Source: Clostridiales bacterium UBA1738 (GTDB taxonomy: Bacteria; Bacillota; Clostridia; UBA1381). From it: 64,000 nt of DNA. The stretch is from positions 162,022 to 226,021 of the forward strand of contig DCIA01000013.1 of NCBI GenBank assembly GCA_002315735.1. The letters are read 5' to 3'. Each line of letters begins with the position of its first letter. The stretch's first letter is position 1. Both the position numbers and the translations under genes were made by a program. Positions 8,440 through 18,275 of the stretch are shown here, one piece after another. The notes under the pieces are model-generated. The model was not told the DNA's origin and searched no databases. It saw only the letters and a program-made list of their open reading frames with translations.

Positions 8440-9280
8440 CGAAAATAAAATAACAATTGTAGGTCTTGGTCTTATTGGCGGAAGCTATGCAAAGGCGTTA
8501 AAACGGCTTGGGTACACTGTTTATGCTATTGATACGAATGAAAGCTCTTTGAAATATGCCGAAAATCATAAGATTATTGATAAAGGTTTTACAGATGTAG
8601 AAACTTCAAAAATCAATGAATCTGATGCCGTAATTTTTGCACTATATCCAAAAGTTTTTATAAATTGGATTGATACTTACCAAAAATATTTTAAAAAAGG
8701 TGCATACATTACAGATGTCACAGGCGTAAAATCAAGTATAGTATATGAAATTCAAGGCAAACTAAGAGATGATGTTGAATTTATTGCCGCACACCCTATG
8801 GCAGGTCGTGAAGTCTATGGCGTTGAAAACAGCGATGATAGGATTTTTAGAGATGCAAACTATATAGTTGTGCCAACAGATAAAAACACAAGTGATGCTG
8901 TTTTATGGTGCAAACAGCTTGGTCAAATTCTTGGATTTAACAAAATCTCTGTTTTATCCCCTACGGAGCACGATAAGATGATAGGCTTTGTTTCGCAACT
9001 TACCCACTGTATTGCTGTTGCTCTTATGACATCCAGCGACAACACACATCTTGTTGATTATACGGGTGACTCCTTTCGTGACCTTACAAGAATCGCAAAT
9101 ATTAATGATTCTATGTGGAGCGAACTCTTTATGATGAACAAAGAGCCGCTACTGTATGAAATGGAAAAGTTCTCAAACGAATTTTCTGAAATTAAAGATA
9201 TGATAAAAAATGACGATGTTGATGGCCTTCGAAAAAAAATGAAACTATCAACTTTAAGGCGTTCATACTTTGATAAATAA
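8426..9280 (+). CDS. tyrA: Prephenate dehydrogenase
   Basis: Oxidatively decarboxylates prephenate to 4-hydroxyphenylpyruvate, the Tyr precursor. 284 aa: Rossmann motif VGLGLIGGSYAKAL at the N-terminus, DVTGVKSS, AAHPMAGREVYG and the helical C-terminal domain with HDKMIGFVSQLTH. No ACT domain, so no obvious Tyr-binding regulatory site. Start is TTG 8426 behind GAGGTG (8413-8418, 7-nt spacing); no ATG fits. Together with pheA the operon serves both aromatic branches but carries no trp gene. Confidence 0.93.
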   Translation: MNWISENKITIVGLGLIGGSYAKALKRLGYTVYAIDTNESSLKYAENHKIIDKGFTDVETSKINESDAVIFALYPKVFINWIDTYQKYFKKGAYITDVTGVKSSIVYEIQGKLRDDVEFIAAHPMAGREVYGVENSDDRIFRDANYIVVPTDKNTSDAVLWCKQLGQILGFNKISVLSPTEHDKMIGFVSQLTHCIAVALMTSSDNTHLVDYTGDSFRDLTRIANINDSMWSELFMMNKEPLLYEMEKFSNEFSEIKDMIKNDDVDGLRKKMKLSTLRRSYFDK

Positions 9281-9300
9281 CTATGAAGAGGTGATAAGTT

Positions 9301-10332
9301 ATGAATATGCAATTTGAAAAAAAACTTGCAATACCAATGGAAGTAAAAGAGATGTATCCTATCTCTTCAAAACTTCTTGATATAGTGGAAAAAAGAGAAA
9401 TTGAGATAAAAGAAATTTTTAGCGGCAATTCCGATAAACTTGTTTTAATAATCGGCCCATGTTCTGCTGATAACGAGGACAGCGTTATAGATTACATCAC
9501 AAGATTAAGGGAAGTTCAAGAAAAGGTTAAGGATAAAATATTTATTATACCTAGAATCTACACAAACAAACCACGAACAACAGGCGATGGCTATAAAGGA
9601 ATGCTGCATCAGCCTGATCCAACAGAAAAGCCCGATTTATTTCACGGAATTGTAGCAATACGAAAGCTTCATATGCGAGCTTTAGAAGAAACAGGATTTT
9701 CCTGTGCTGACGAAATGCTGTATCCCGAAAACCACAAGTATCTTGACGACCTACTTGCTTATGTTGCTGTGGGTGCAAGGTCGGTGGAAAACCAGCAACA
9801 CAGATTAACTGCAAGTGGTCTTGAAATCCCTGTTGGTATGAAAAATCCAACAAGTGGTGACATTTCTGTTATGCTAAATTCTATTACAGCCGCCCAGCAC
9901 AAGCACACATTTATATATCGTGGTTGGCAAGCACATTCTATGGGAAATCCTTTTTCTCATGCAATCTTAAGGGGTTATGTTAATTCTGAAGGACAAAATA
10001 TTCCAAACTATCACTATGACGATTTGCTAAATCTCGCAAATTCGTATTTAGAGCGTGACCTTGAAAATCCCGCAATAATAGTTGATACAAATCATGCAAA
10101 TTCCGGCAAAAAGTATCTTGAACAAATTAGAATAGCAAAAGAAGTTATGAATAGTCGAAATCAAAATAGTGATATCAAGAAACTTTTTAAAGGGTTTATG
10201 ATTGAAAGTTACATTGAAGACGGCTCACAAAAAATCGGTGAAGGAATTTATGGTAAATCAATAACAGACCCTTGTCTTGGTTGGGATAAAACAGAACGAC
10301 TGATTTTAGACATTGCAGATATGATGAAATAA
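9301..10332 (+). CDS. 3-deoxy-7-phosphoheptulonate synthase (DAHP synthase, class I-alpha)
   Basis: Condenses PEP and erythrose 4-phosphate, the entry step of the pathway. At 343 aa with IIGPCSADN, KPRTTGDGYKG, GARSVENQQHR, VGMKNPTSG and YGKSITDPCLGW it belongs to the AroG/AroF-like alpha subclass known best from enterobacteria, not the shorter beta subclass (often fused to chorismate mutase) of many Bacilli. ATG 9301 has GAGGTGAT upstream. Last gene of the operon: the entry enzyme is at the 3' end, closed by the terminator at 10337. Confidence 0.94.
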   Translation: MNMQFEKKLAIPMEVKEMYPISSKLLDIVEKREIEIKEIFSGNSDKLVLIIGPCSADNEDSVIDYITRLREVQEKVKDKIFIIPRIYTNKPRTTGDGYKGMLHQPDPTEKPDLFHGIVAIRKLHMRALEETGFSCADEMLYPENHKYLDDLLAYVAVGARSVENQQHRLTASGLEIPVGMKNPTSGDISVMLNSITAAQHKHTFIYRGWQAHSMGNPFSHAILRGYVNSEGQNIPNYHYDDLLNLANSYLERDLENPAIIVDTNHANSGKKYLEQIRIAKEVMNSRNQNSDIKKLFKGFMIESYIEDGSQKIGEGIYGKSITDPCLGWDKTERLILDIADMMK

Positions 10333-10336
10333 AAAA

Positions 10337-10369
10337 GAATATCGGATTTTATCCGATATTCTTTTTTTT
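10337..10369. terminator. Bidirectional terminator between aroF-type gene and capD-like gene
   Basis: An 11-bp stem GAATATCGGAT / ATCCGATATTC (10337-10347 / 10351-10361) with a TTT loop, A-run before and T8 after. It can serve both convergent genes. Confidence 0.92.
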
Positions 10370-12224
10370 ATTTATTGATTACTACATGGTTAAAGGTCGG
10401 AACCACTTTTCTTAATGCTTCAACAGCTTCATCTGAGTCGTTCATATACGCAATTCTTTTTATTTCTTCAATAGTACTTTCAAATGTTTTTTCATCTATT
10501 TGTATTTGTGTTCCGATAAATATCTTCTTATTTGCCGTTTCTCTTATGCCCTCTTCTGACATCAAAAGTTCCTCAAACAACTTTTCACCCGGTCTTAATC
10601 CTGTGAATTCAATGTCAATATCTGCGTATGGTTCTTTTCCGTGAAGTCTTATTAAGTTTTCTGCCAAATCTAAAATTTTTACAGGTTCACCCATATCAAG
10701 AACAAATATTTCTCCACCCTTTGCCATCGTTCCGGCTTGCAAAATTAACGAAACCGCCTCAGGAATGGTCATAAAATATCTTATAATATCAGGGTGAGTA
10801 ACGGTAACCGGTCCGCCGCTTGCAATTTGCTTTTCAAAAAGCGGAATTACAGAGCCATTTGAACCAAGAACATTACCAAATCTAACTGCAACAAATTCGG
10901 TATATCCACTAATTTGAGCAAAGTATTCTGTAATCATTTCACAGCAGCGTTTTGTTGCACCCATAACATTAGTAGGGTTAACCGCCTTATCGGTGGATAC
11001 TAAAACAAATTTCTTTGCTTTATACTTATTTGCCAAATATGCAACATTATATGTGCCACCAACATTATTTTTAATTGCTTCTTCGGGGCTGGTTTCCATA
11101 AGCGGAACATGTTTGTGTGCTGCTGCATGGAATACCAGTTCCGGTCTTATCATATCAAACAAAACTTCCATCTTATCATAATCTCTTACCGAGGCAATTC
11201 TAACATCAAGGTTAATATCTTGATATTTCGATAAAAGCTCCTGTTCGATATCATAGGCATTGTTTTCATAAATGTCAACAATTACTAATTTTTTTGGGCC
11301 GAATTTTGCAATTTGTCTGCAAAGCTCAGAGCCTATTGACCCACCGCCACCTGTAACCATACAGATTTTATCATGAATCATTGTTTTTACTTCAAAATTA
11401 TCAAATTTAATCGCATCTCTGCCCAATAAATCCTCGATATTAATTACTTGCGCTTGACCAATAAGGTCAGCATTTGCCATAAGTTCATTAACAGCCGGAA
11501 TAACCTTTACTTCACAAATAGTTTCAGAGCATACGCCAAGTATTCTCTTCTTATCCTCAGGAGAACAAGATGGAATTGCAAAGAAAATATTTTTAATACG
11601 ATGCTTTTCAACAAGTTTTGGAATGTCTTCTGTTCTTCCCAAAACCGGCACACCATTTATTGTTCTATTCAATTTTTGCATATCGTCATCAACGATTAAC
11701 ACAGGTTTATAGCCACTGTCACCCCTTAGCATTTCTGATGTAACCTTGCTTCCGGAATATCCTCCACCAATAATTAGGGTGCGTACACGATGAACACTTC
11801 TTTTGTCTGTCAGTAGTGCATAGATATAAGTATAAATTGCTCTGCTACCGATAATCCCAATTAATGTCACCAAAAAACTAACACATACGCAAATTCGTGA
11901 AAAGTCATAGCGCATAAAGATTGATATAGCACCATATACTACGCCTGCAATTATAAGTCCTATCATACATTTTAAATAATCTCTATTACTTGCAAAACGC
12001 CAAATCGACTTATAAACACCAATCATATAAAATGATAGTACAACAGAAATTGATTCAACTATCACATTATAAGTGATTTCCTTTGTTGTTACAATAATCG
12101 TTAATAAATCATAAGTTGCAAGTCGTGCAATAAATAGATGTGAAAGTAGTGATGAGACCGCACAAATTAAAATATCCACCAAAATCAATACTATTGTTCT
12201 TCTGTGATTGCGCAAAAAACTCAT
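10368..12224 (-). CDS. Membrane-anchored nucleotide-sugar dehydratase/epimerase (CapD/PglF family)
   Basis: 618 aa. Residues about 8-115 hold four or so membrane helices, about 135-265 a CoA-binding-like Rossmann domain (IGGGYSGSKV), and about 280-590 an extended SDR domain with MVTGGGGSIGSELCRQ, HAAAHKHVPLMET and STDKAVNPTNVMGATKR. The last is the Ser/Met/Lys variant of the SDR active site found in inverting or 4,6-dehydratases of the FlaA1/PglF/CapD group. Likely acts on UDP-GlcNAc (4,6-dehydration) at the inner membrane to supply a deoxy-amino sugar for capsule, glycan or protein glycosylation; the exact product is inference. It is the last gene of the run metG-proS, with no other glycan gene visible nearby. 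Confidence 0.88.
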   Translation of the reverse strand: MSFLRNHRRTIVLILVDILICAVSSLLSHLFIARLATYDLLTIIVTTKEITYNVIVESISVVLSFYMIGVYKSIWRFASNRDYLKCMIGLIIAGVVYGAISIFMRYDFSRICVCVSFLVTLIGIIGSRAIYTYIYALLTDKRSVHRVRTLIIGGGYSGSKVTSEMLRGDSGYKPVLIVDDDMQKLNRTINGVPVLGRTEDIPKLVEKHRIKNIFFAIPSCSPEDKKRILGVCSETICEVKVIPAVNELMANADLIGQAQVINIEDLLGRDAIKFDNFEVKTMIHDKICMVTGGGGSIGSELCRQIAKFGPKKLVIVDIYENNAYDIEQELLSKYQDINLDVRIASVRDYDKMEVLFDMIRPELVFHAAAHKHVPLMETSPEEAIKNNVGGTYNVAYLANKYKAKKFVLVSTDKAVNPTNVMGATKRCCEMITEYFAQISGYTEFVAVRFGNVLGSNGSVIPLFEKQIASGGPVTVTHPDIIRYFMTIPEAVSLILQAGTMAKGGEIFVLDMGEPVKILDLAENLIRLHGKEPYADIDIEFTGLRPGEKLFEELLMSEEGIRETANKKIFIGTQIQIDEKTFESTIEEIKRIAYMNDSDEAVEALRKVVPTFNHVVINK

Positions 12225-12247
12225 TTCATTTCCTCATTTCAAGTAAA

Positions 12248-13954
12248 TTATTTATTTTTACGAATATATTCTTCTGCTTCCTTTATGCTTTCTTCTATCG
12301 TAAATTCCAGTACTTCATCGGAGTTTCTCAATTTATATTCTACAATTCCGTCATTACACTTTTTGCCTACAACGATTCGAAGCGGAATACCAATTAGGTC
12401 TGCATCTTTAAATTTAACCCCTGCACGCTCTTGTCTGTCATCTAGAAGTGCATCAATGCCTTTTGCCTTTAATTCATTATAAATATCTTCCGCAATTCGC
12501 ATTTGGTCTTCGTCTTTTGAATTTACAGGTACTATTGTTACTTCAAAAGGAGCGATTGAAACAGGAAGTTTCATACCATTTTCGTCGTTTCCTTGTTCGA
12601 TTGCAGCCGATATACATCTTGTAACACCAATGCCATAACAGCCCATTACAACAGTCTTAGCATCACCTGATTCTGATTGATATGTAAGACCTAATGCTTT
12701 TGAATACTTTGTACCTAATTTAAAGATGTGTCCAACCTCTATGCCTTGTGCGGCTTTAATTGGTTTTCCGCATTTTGGACAAGCATCACCTTCTGTAATA
12801 ATACGAATGTCAGAGACTTTGGTTGGGATAAAATCTCTGCCGATATTTACATTTTTATAGTGATAATCTGTATCATTTGCACCTACTATAAAATTTCTCA
12901 TCTTTTCAACTTCAAGGTCGACATAGACAGGAATTTCAAGACCGATAGGGCCTGCAAATCCAACTTGTGCATGAGTTAAATCTCTTACAACAGCCGGCTC
13001 GGCAAGTTCCAAATCATCAATACAACCAACTAGATTTTTAAGTTTCACTTCGTTAACTTCTCTATCACCACGAACCATAGCAGCAACATATTTATCATCT
13101 GCTTTATAGATGATAGTTTTAGCAAATACATAAGGTTCTGTGCCCATAAATCCAACTAATTCTTCGATTGTGTGAGCGTTTGGAGTGTATATTTTTTCAA
13201 GTTCAAGTTCCCCTTTTGGAAACTCTTTCTCTGTTGGGATACAAACTGCTTTTTCATAGTTTGCAGCATATCCGCAAGCATCACAATATGCAATACCATC
13301 TTCACCAACAGATGATTTTACCATAAATTCTTGGCTACCACTACCACCCATAGCACCCGAATCGGCATCAACAATAGTGAAATCAAGTCCCAAACGATTA
13401 AATATTCTGCAATATGCATCATACATCTTCTTGTATGACTCGTCTAGTCCCTTCTCGTCCAAATCAAAGCTGTATGCGTCTTTCATAACAAATTCTCTGC
13501 CACGGATAAGACCAAATCTCGGACGACCTTCATCTCTATACTTTGTTTGAATTTGGTACAAAGTAAGAGGATATTCCTTGTATGAACGAACTTCATCAAT
13601 TACTGTTTGTGTAAACGGCTCTTCGTGAGTTGGGCCAAGACAAAAATCTCTATCATTTCTGTCCTTTAATTTGAACATTGATGGGCCGAAAACTTCCCAT
13701 CTGCCTGATGCTTGATAAACTTCTGCCGGCAAAATTGCAGGCATCAAAAGTTCTTGCGCTCCTGCTCTATCCATTTCTTCTCTTACAATATTTTCAACTT
13801 TTCTAAGTGTTCTCATTCCAAGTGGCAAATAAGAATAAATGCCGGCTGCAATTTTTCTTATATAGCCTGCTCTTAGCATAAGTTGGTGGCTCTTTATTTC
13901 TGCTTCTGCCGGCACTTCACGAAGTGTTGGCACTAGCAATTTTGACATTCTCAT
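12248..13954 (-). CDS. proS: Prolyl-tRNA synthetase (bacterial type, with editing insertion)
   Basis: Charges tRNA-Pro. The 568 aa match the long bacterial form: class II core with motif 2 region ([22 protein letters not shown]), an inserted YbaK-like editing domain between motifs 2 and 3 (about 225-380), motif 3 [12 protein letters not shown] near 440, and the anticodon-binding domain (about 460-568). Starts 18 nt after metG, ends 23 nt before the capD-like gene; no T-box precedes it, so it probably depends on the upstream operon promoter. Confidence 0.96.
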   Translation of the reverse strand: MRMSKLLVPTLREVPAEAEIKSHQLMLRAGYIRKIAAGIYSYLPLGMRTLRKVENIVREEMDRAGAQELLMPAILPAEVYQASGRWEVFGPSMFKLKDRNDRDFCLGPTHEEPFTQTVIDEVRSYKEYPLTLYQIQTKYRDEGRPRFGLIRGREFVMKDAYSFDLDEKGLDESYKKMYDAYCRIFNRLGLDFTIVDADSGAMGGSGSQEFMVKSSVGEDGIAYCDACGYAANYEKAVCIPTEKEFPKGELELEKIYTPNAHTIEELVGFMGTEPYVFAKTIIYKADDKYVAAMVRGDREVNEVKLKNLVGCIDDLELAEPAVVRDLTHAQVGFAGPIGLEIPVYVDLEVEKMRNFIVGANDTDYHYKNVNIGRDFIPTKVSDIRIITEGDACPKCGKPIKAAQGIEVGHIFKLGTKYSKALGLTYQSESGDAKTVVMGCYGIGVTRCISAAIEQGNDENGMKLPVSIAPFEVTIVPVNSKDEDQMRIAEDIYNELKAKGIDALLDDRQERAGVKFKDADLIGIPLRIVVGKKCNDGIVEYKLRNSDEVLEFTIEESIKEAEEYIRKNK

Positions 13955-13972
13955 ATTATTAAATTCTCCCTA

Positions 13973-15886
13973 TTATACTATTTCTGCACCGCTTTGGATA
14001 TCGTTTATCGTTGTAAGTGCAGTTAATCCGTCTTCAAATTCTGCTGACAAAATCATACCTTGCGATTCATAACCCATCATCTTTCTCGGTTTAAAGTTTG
14101 CTATAAATACAACATTTTTCCCAACAAGTTCTTCCGGTTTATGAAATTTTGCAATTCCTGAAAGAATTTGACGAGTTTCACTTCCGACTTCCAAAGTAAA
14201 TCTTAGAAGTTTTTCAGATTTTGGAACTTTTTCGCACTCAATAACCTTTCCTACTCTTATATCAAGTTTTTCAAAATCGTCAAACTCGCAATAATCCTTG
14301 TATGGTGCAATATTAATCTTTGGTGTTTGCTCTTCAAAAAGTTCTTGTAGTTTTGCTTCAACATCAATTCTTGCAAATAATGGTGCTGCTTCTCCTACCT
14401 TTGTGCCTGACTTTAAGTTTCCGAAAGTTTTAATACTTTCATAAGTCAATTCGTTTACGCCAATTTGTTTCAAAATCGCATTTGCAGTTTCCGGCATAAA
14501 TGGTGTTAAAAGTCCTGCAATCACCCTTATTGATTCTGCCAAATTATACAAAACTGTCGAAAGTCTTGGCTTTGTTTCATCGCTCTTTGCCAAAATCCAA
14601 GGTGTTGTTTCATCAATATACTTATTTGCTCTGTCCACAACTTTCCAAATTTCATCTAGGCTATCTGCGATATGCCACGAAGTCATCTTCTTTTCGATTG
14701 CTTTTATTGCATTTTCACATACTTCTTTTAATTCGCTGTCAAATTCTCCATATGCGTTTGTGTTATCTATTATACCGTTGAAATACTTGTTAACCATTGC
14801 AACTGTACGATTAACCAAATTACCAAGAGTATTTGCAAGGTCAGAATTATATCTTGCAATAAAGGTATCATATGTGATATTTCCGTCTTGCGCATAAGGC
14901 ATTTCGTGAAGAAGGTAATATCTTACGGCATCAACTCCAAAATGGCGTACCAAATCTTCTGCATAGATTACATTTCCACGAGATTTTGACATCTTTTCTT
15001 CACCGAAAAGTAGCCAAGGATGTCCAAAAACTTGTTTGGGAAGTGGCTCTCCAAGTGCCATAAGCATAATCGGCCAATAGATTGTGTGAAATCTCAAAAT
15101 ATCTTTTCCGATAATATGAACATCTGCCGGCCAATACTTATTATATAATTCTCCCTTGTTATCAGGGTCATAGCCAAGTGCTGTGATATAGTTTGACAGT
15201 GCATCAATCCAAACATAAACAACATGTTTTGGGTCAAATTCAACCGGAATTCCCCAATTAAAACTTGTTCTTGAAACACAAAGGTCTTGAAGTCCCGGTT
15301 TTAAGAAATTATTTATCATTTCTTTCTTTCTTGATTCAGGGTGAATAAAATCGGGATTGTCCTCAATATATTTAATAAGTCTATCTTGATATTTACTCAT
15401 TTTGAAGAAATATGCTTCTTCCTTTGTCTTTTTTACTTCTCTTCCGCAATCGGGACATTTTCCGTCAACTAATTGAGTTTCTGTCCAGAAAGACTCACAA
15501 GGTGTGCAGTACCAACCCTCGTACTCGGACTTATAGATATCACCTTGGTCATACAATTTTTTGAATATCTTTTTAACCGCTTCAACATGGTATTCATCGG
15601 TTGTTCTTATGAATTTATCGTAACTAATATTAAGCATATCTGCGATATCCTTAATTTGTTCGGCTATTTTATCAACATAAGCCTTTGGTGCAATTCCTTC
15701 TTTTTCTGCTATTTCTTGAATTTTTTGGCCGTGTTCGTCCGTTCCTGTTAGGAAAAAGACATCGTCGCCTAAAAACCTACGAAATCTTGCAATAGCATCG
15801 GTCAAAACAATCTCATATGTGTTACCGATATGAGGTTTTCTTGATGTGTACGCAATCGCAGTCGTAATGTAAAATTTTTCTCCCAT
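13973..15886 (-). CDS. metG: Methionyl-tRNA synthetase
   Basis: Charges initiator and elongator tRNA-Met. 637 aa: HIGNTYE (HIGH-like signature near residue 19), a zinc-knuckle region with CTPCESFWTETQ and CPDCG, GEEKMSKSRGN (KMSKS near 300), and a C-terminal EMAP/tRNA-binding domain (about 535-637) that makes dimers. SD AAGGAG lies within the last codons of the upstream gene. Confidence 0.97.
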   Translation of the reverse strand: MGEKFYITTAIAYTSRKPHIGNTYEIVLTDAIARFRRFLGDDVFFLTGTDEHGQKIQEIAEKEGIAPKAYVDKIAEQIKDIADMLNISYDKFIRTTDEYHVEAVKKIFKKLYDQGDIYKSEYEGWYCTPCESFWTETQLVDGKCPDCGREVKKTKEEAYFFKMSKYQDRLIKYIEDNPDFIHPESRKKEMINNFLKPGLQDLCVSRTSFNWGIPVEFDPKHVVYVWIDALSNYITALGYDPDNKGELYNKYWPADVHIIGKDILRFHTIYWPIMLMALGEPLPKQVFGHPWLLFGEEKMSKSRGNVIYAEDLVRHFGVDAVRYYLLHEMPYAQDGNITYDTFIARYNSDLANTLGNLVNRTVAMVNKYFNGIIDNTNAYGEFDSELKEVCENAIKAIEKKMTSWHIADSLDEIWKVVDRANKYIDETTPWILAKSDETKPRLSTVLYNLAESIRVIAGLLTPFMPETANAILKQIGVNELTYESIKTFGNLKSGTKVGEAAPLFARIDVEAKLQELFEEQTPKINIAPYKDYCEFDDFEKLDIRVGKVIECEKVPKSEKLLRFTLEVGSETRQILSGIAKFHKPEELVGKNVVFIANFKPRKMMGYESQGMILSAEFEDGLTALTTINDIQSGAEIV

Positions 15887-15888
15887 TT

Positions 15889-17049
15889 TTATTCTCCTTC
15901 ATCGTAAAACGATTTTTGTATATTTATAATTTCTTTCTTAATTTTAAGAAATACTGTTTTAACAAATTTAATTATTCCGTCAAAAATACCGACTTTATAA
16001 AAACTGATTATAATTGTGATAACAAGCGGGCCTAAAATAAGACCGCCGATTGAAAATATCCTATACCCTGCATACATTGACATAAGGGTCAAAAGTGGGT
16101 GCATACCGATATTTTTCCCCACAATTTTCGGCTCAATTAGTTGCCTCATAAGAAGTACCGATAGATATATAATAAGACAGCCTATTCCCTTGGAAATATT
16201 TCCCGAGACAAAGTTTACCAAAGCCGACGGAATTAACACTGCTCCACTTCCAAAAAACGGCAGTGCATCAAAAATAGCGATTGCTAATGCTAATATTAAT
16301 GCATATTCAACCCTTAAGATTAAAAATCCTATTAGGATAATTAAAAAAGATATGCACATCAGCACAAGTTGTGCTTTTAGGTAGCCGCCCAAATATTTTT
16401 TTATTTCTGTTTTTAAGAGCGATGCCCTTTGTTGCACCGATTTTGGTATATGTTTTTTTATCATTTCGTCAATATTTTTTGAATCTGAAACCATAAAATA
16501 AAGCGAAAGAATAAATGTGATAATGCTAATTAATATGCTTGGAAGTTTCTTTGCAAAATCTCCGGCAGTTTCCAAAAACTTGGCATTTGCCACAACTTTT
16601 GCAATCCAATCCATAAATTGATCATAAAGACCATTAACAGAGTCTTGAACATTTTGTGGCATAGTTTTTATTATATCATCAAATTTACCACTAAATTGAA
16701 GCCAAGAATTTTGGATTTTCACATATATAATAGGAAAATTTTCATAAATTTGTTTTAGTTCGTCAACAATCTTCCAAACTACCCCCGTTAATATTCCGCC
16801 AACAACGCCTACAAATAAGAATATTACTATTATGGCTGAGATATTTCTCGGAAGTTTAAACCTTTTTTGTATGCCGTCCGCCATATTGGAGACCAAAATT
16901 GATACTAAATATGCTAAAATAAAGGGTAGCATTATCCAAAGAGAAAACGCAAAAAAGTACATTATTGATGGCATAAAGAACACCACTCCAACAATAAAAG
17001 TGAGAACAAGTATTAAACTGATTAGTCTTTTTATCGTTTTCCTTTTCAC
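15889..17049 (-). CDS. AI-2E family transporter, YtvI-like sporulation membrane protein
   Basis: 386 aa with about seven or eight membrane segments; two close together at the N-terminus, a long soluble stretch (about 85-165), then the membrane core. The signature DALPFFGSGAVLIPSALV and the PerM-fold tail (GMHPLLTLMSMYAGYR, IGGLILGPL) resemble YtvI of Bacillus, a sporulation-associated member of the PerM/AI-2E exporter family. Transported substrate unknown. GTG start with AGGTGA upstream. Family call is firm, the sporulation link moderate. Confidence 0.83.
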   Translation of the reverse strand: MKRKTIKRLISLILVLTFIVGVVFFMPSIMYFFAFSLWIMLPFILAYLVSILVSNMADGIQKRFKLPRNISAIIVIFLFVGVVGGILTGVVWKIVDELKQIYENFPIIYVKIQNSWLQFSGKFDDIIKTMPQNVQDSVNGLYDQFMDWIAKVVANAKFLETAGDFAKKLPSILISIITFILSLYFMVSDSKNIDEMIKKHIPKSVQQRASLLKTEIKKYLGGYLKAQLVLMCISFLIILIGFLILRVEYALILALAIAIFDALPFFGSGAVLIPSALVNFVSGNISKGIGCLIIYLSVLLMRQLIEPKIVGKNIGMHPLLTLMSMYAGYRIFSIGGLILGPLVITIIISFYKVGIFDGIIKFVKTVFLKIKKEIINIQKSFYDEGE

Positions 17050-17059
17050 TAATTCACCT

Positions 17060-18271
17060 TCAATTTTTAATAAAGTGTGGCATCAAATCTTCACCATTTT
17101 CAAAATAGATGCCTGTTTTTTTACCATTCTTTTCGGTATATGAAAGGTTTGAGCCTTCATTTTTAGTTGAGTCATAAATTACATAAGGAACAGCTTCACT
17201 TACATGAGTTTTAAGTGAAATAGGGGTTGGGTGGTCAGGCATAATAAGCATTTTATAGTTAATGCCTTCCTTTTCAAACCTGTTTCTTAAATATCCTACA
17301 ACCTTTTCATCTATTAGTTCAACCGATAGTTTCTTCTTCTCGGCATTTCCTTGGTGACCACATTCGTCAGGTGCTTCCATATGGATATACACAAAATCTG
17401 CTCCGTCCTCCATCAAGGTCTTATATGCAGCTTCTGCTTTTCCATCAAAATTTGTATCCCAATTTCCTGTTGCACCTTCAACATCAATAGACTTCATATC
17501 AGCGCAAATTGCAATACCTTTTATTAGGTCAACTGCTGAGATAACACTTGCTTTTAGTCCAAATTTGTCGGCAAAATTTTCAAGCTGAGGCTTTGTGCCT
17601 TGTCCCCAAAACCAAACAGATGTTGCAGGTCTTTTTCCCTCTTTAATTCTCTTTTGGTTTATTGGGTGATTTTTAAGTATTTCGTTAGATTTTTTCATAA
17701 GTTCCAAAAGTTTTTCGTCATTATCACCTTTTGGCAAATGGTCTGTAATCTTTTTGTCTGAAATATCGTGCGGAGGTGTTAATTTTATATTTGTACTTCC
17801 ACCGTCCCACACAAGAAGATGCCTATAACTTACACCACCGTAAAAGTGAATATCATCTGTATGCAGTTCCTTTTCAACTGCTTTTATTAACTCTCTTGCT
17901 TCTTCTGTTGTAATTTCTCCCGCTGAATAGTCAACCATTGTCTTGTCTTCAAACCTTTCGTCATCTGAAAGCGTAACAAGGTTTGCTCTAAATGTAACAT
18001 CGGTATCCTTTAACTTCACTCCGATACTTGCAGCCTCTAATGGCGAACGGCCTGAATAACTTTTCTTTATATCATAACCCATAACCGATAGGTTTGCCAC
18101 ATCGCTTCCCGGAGCAAATCCGTCAGCAACAGTCTTCACCATACCAAGTTCACCATTTTTACACATAAAATCAATATTAGGCTTATTCGCTACATCTAAT
18201 ATTGTTTGTCCATCAAATTGGCTTACCGCATGGTCAGCCATTCCGTCTCCTAAAATTACAATATATTTCAT
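17060..18271 (-). CDS. apgM: Cofactor-independent phosphoglycerate mutase, archaeal type
   Basis: Interconverts 3- and 2-phosphoglycerate in glycolysis. 403 aa, alkaline-phosphatase superfamily: the N-terminal metal site MKYIVILGDGMAD, GSDVANLSVMGYD with the phosphorylated Ser, YIHMEAPDECGHQG and MPDHPTPISLKTH. This is the ApgM form common in archaea and scattered in Clostridia, distinct from the 510-aa GpmI. ATG 18271 was chosen because the family starts at MKYIVILGDG; a ten-residue upstream extension has no support. Starts 4 nt after degV. Confidence 0.92.
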   Translation of the reverse strand: MKYIVILGDGMADHAVSQFDGQTILDVANKPNIDFMCKNGELGMVKTVADGFAPGSDVANLSVMGYDIKKSYSGRSPLEAASIGVKLKDTDVTFRANLVTLSDDERFEDKTMVDYSAGEITTEEARELIKAVEKELHTDDIHFYGGVSYRHLLVWDGGSTNIKLTPPHDISDKKITDHLPKGDNDEKLLELMKKSNEILKNHPINQKRIKEGKRPATSVWFWGQGTKPQLENFADKFGLKASVISAVDLIKGIAICADMKSIDVEGATGNWDTNFDGKAEAAYKTLMEDGADFVYIHMEAPDECGHQGNAEKKKLSVELIDEKVVGYLRNRFEKEGINYKMLIMPDHPTPISLKTHVSEAVPYVIYDSTKNEGSNLSYTEKNGKKTGIYFENGEDLMPHFIKN

Positions 18272-18275
18272 ACTC

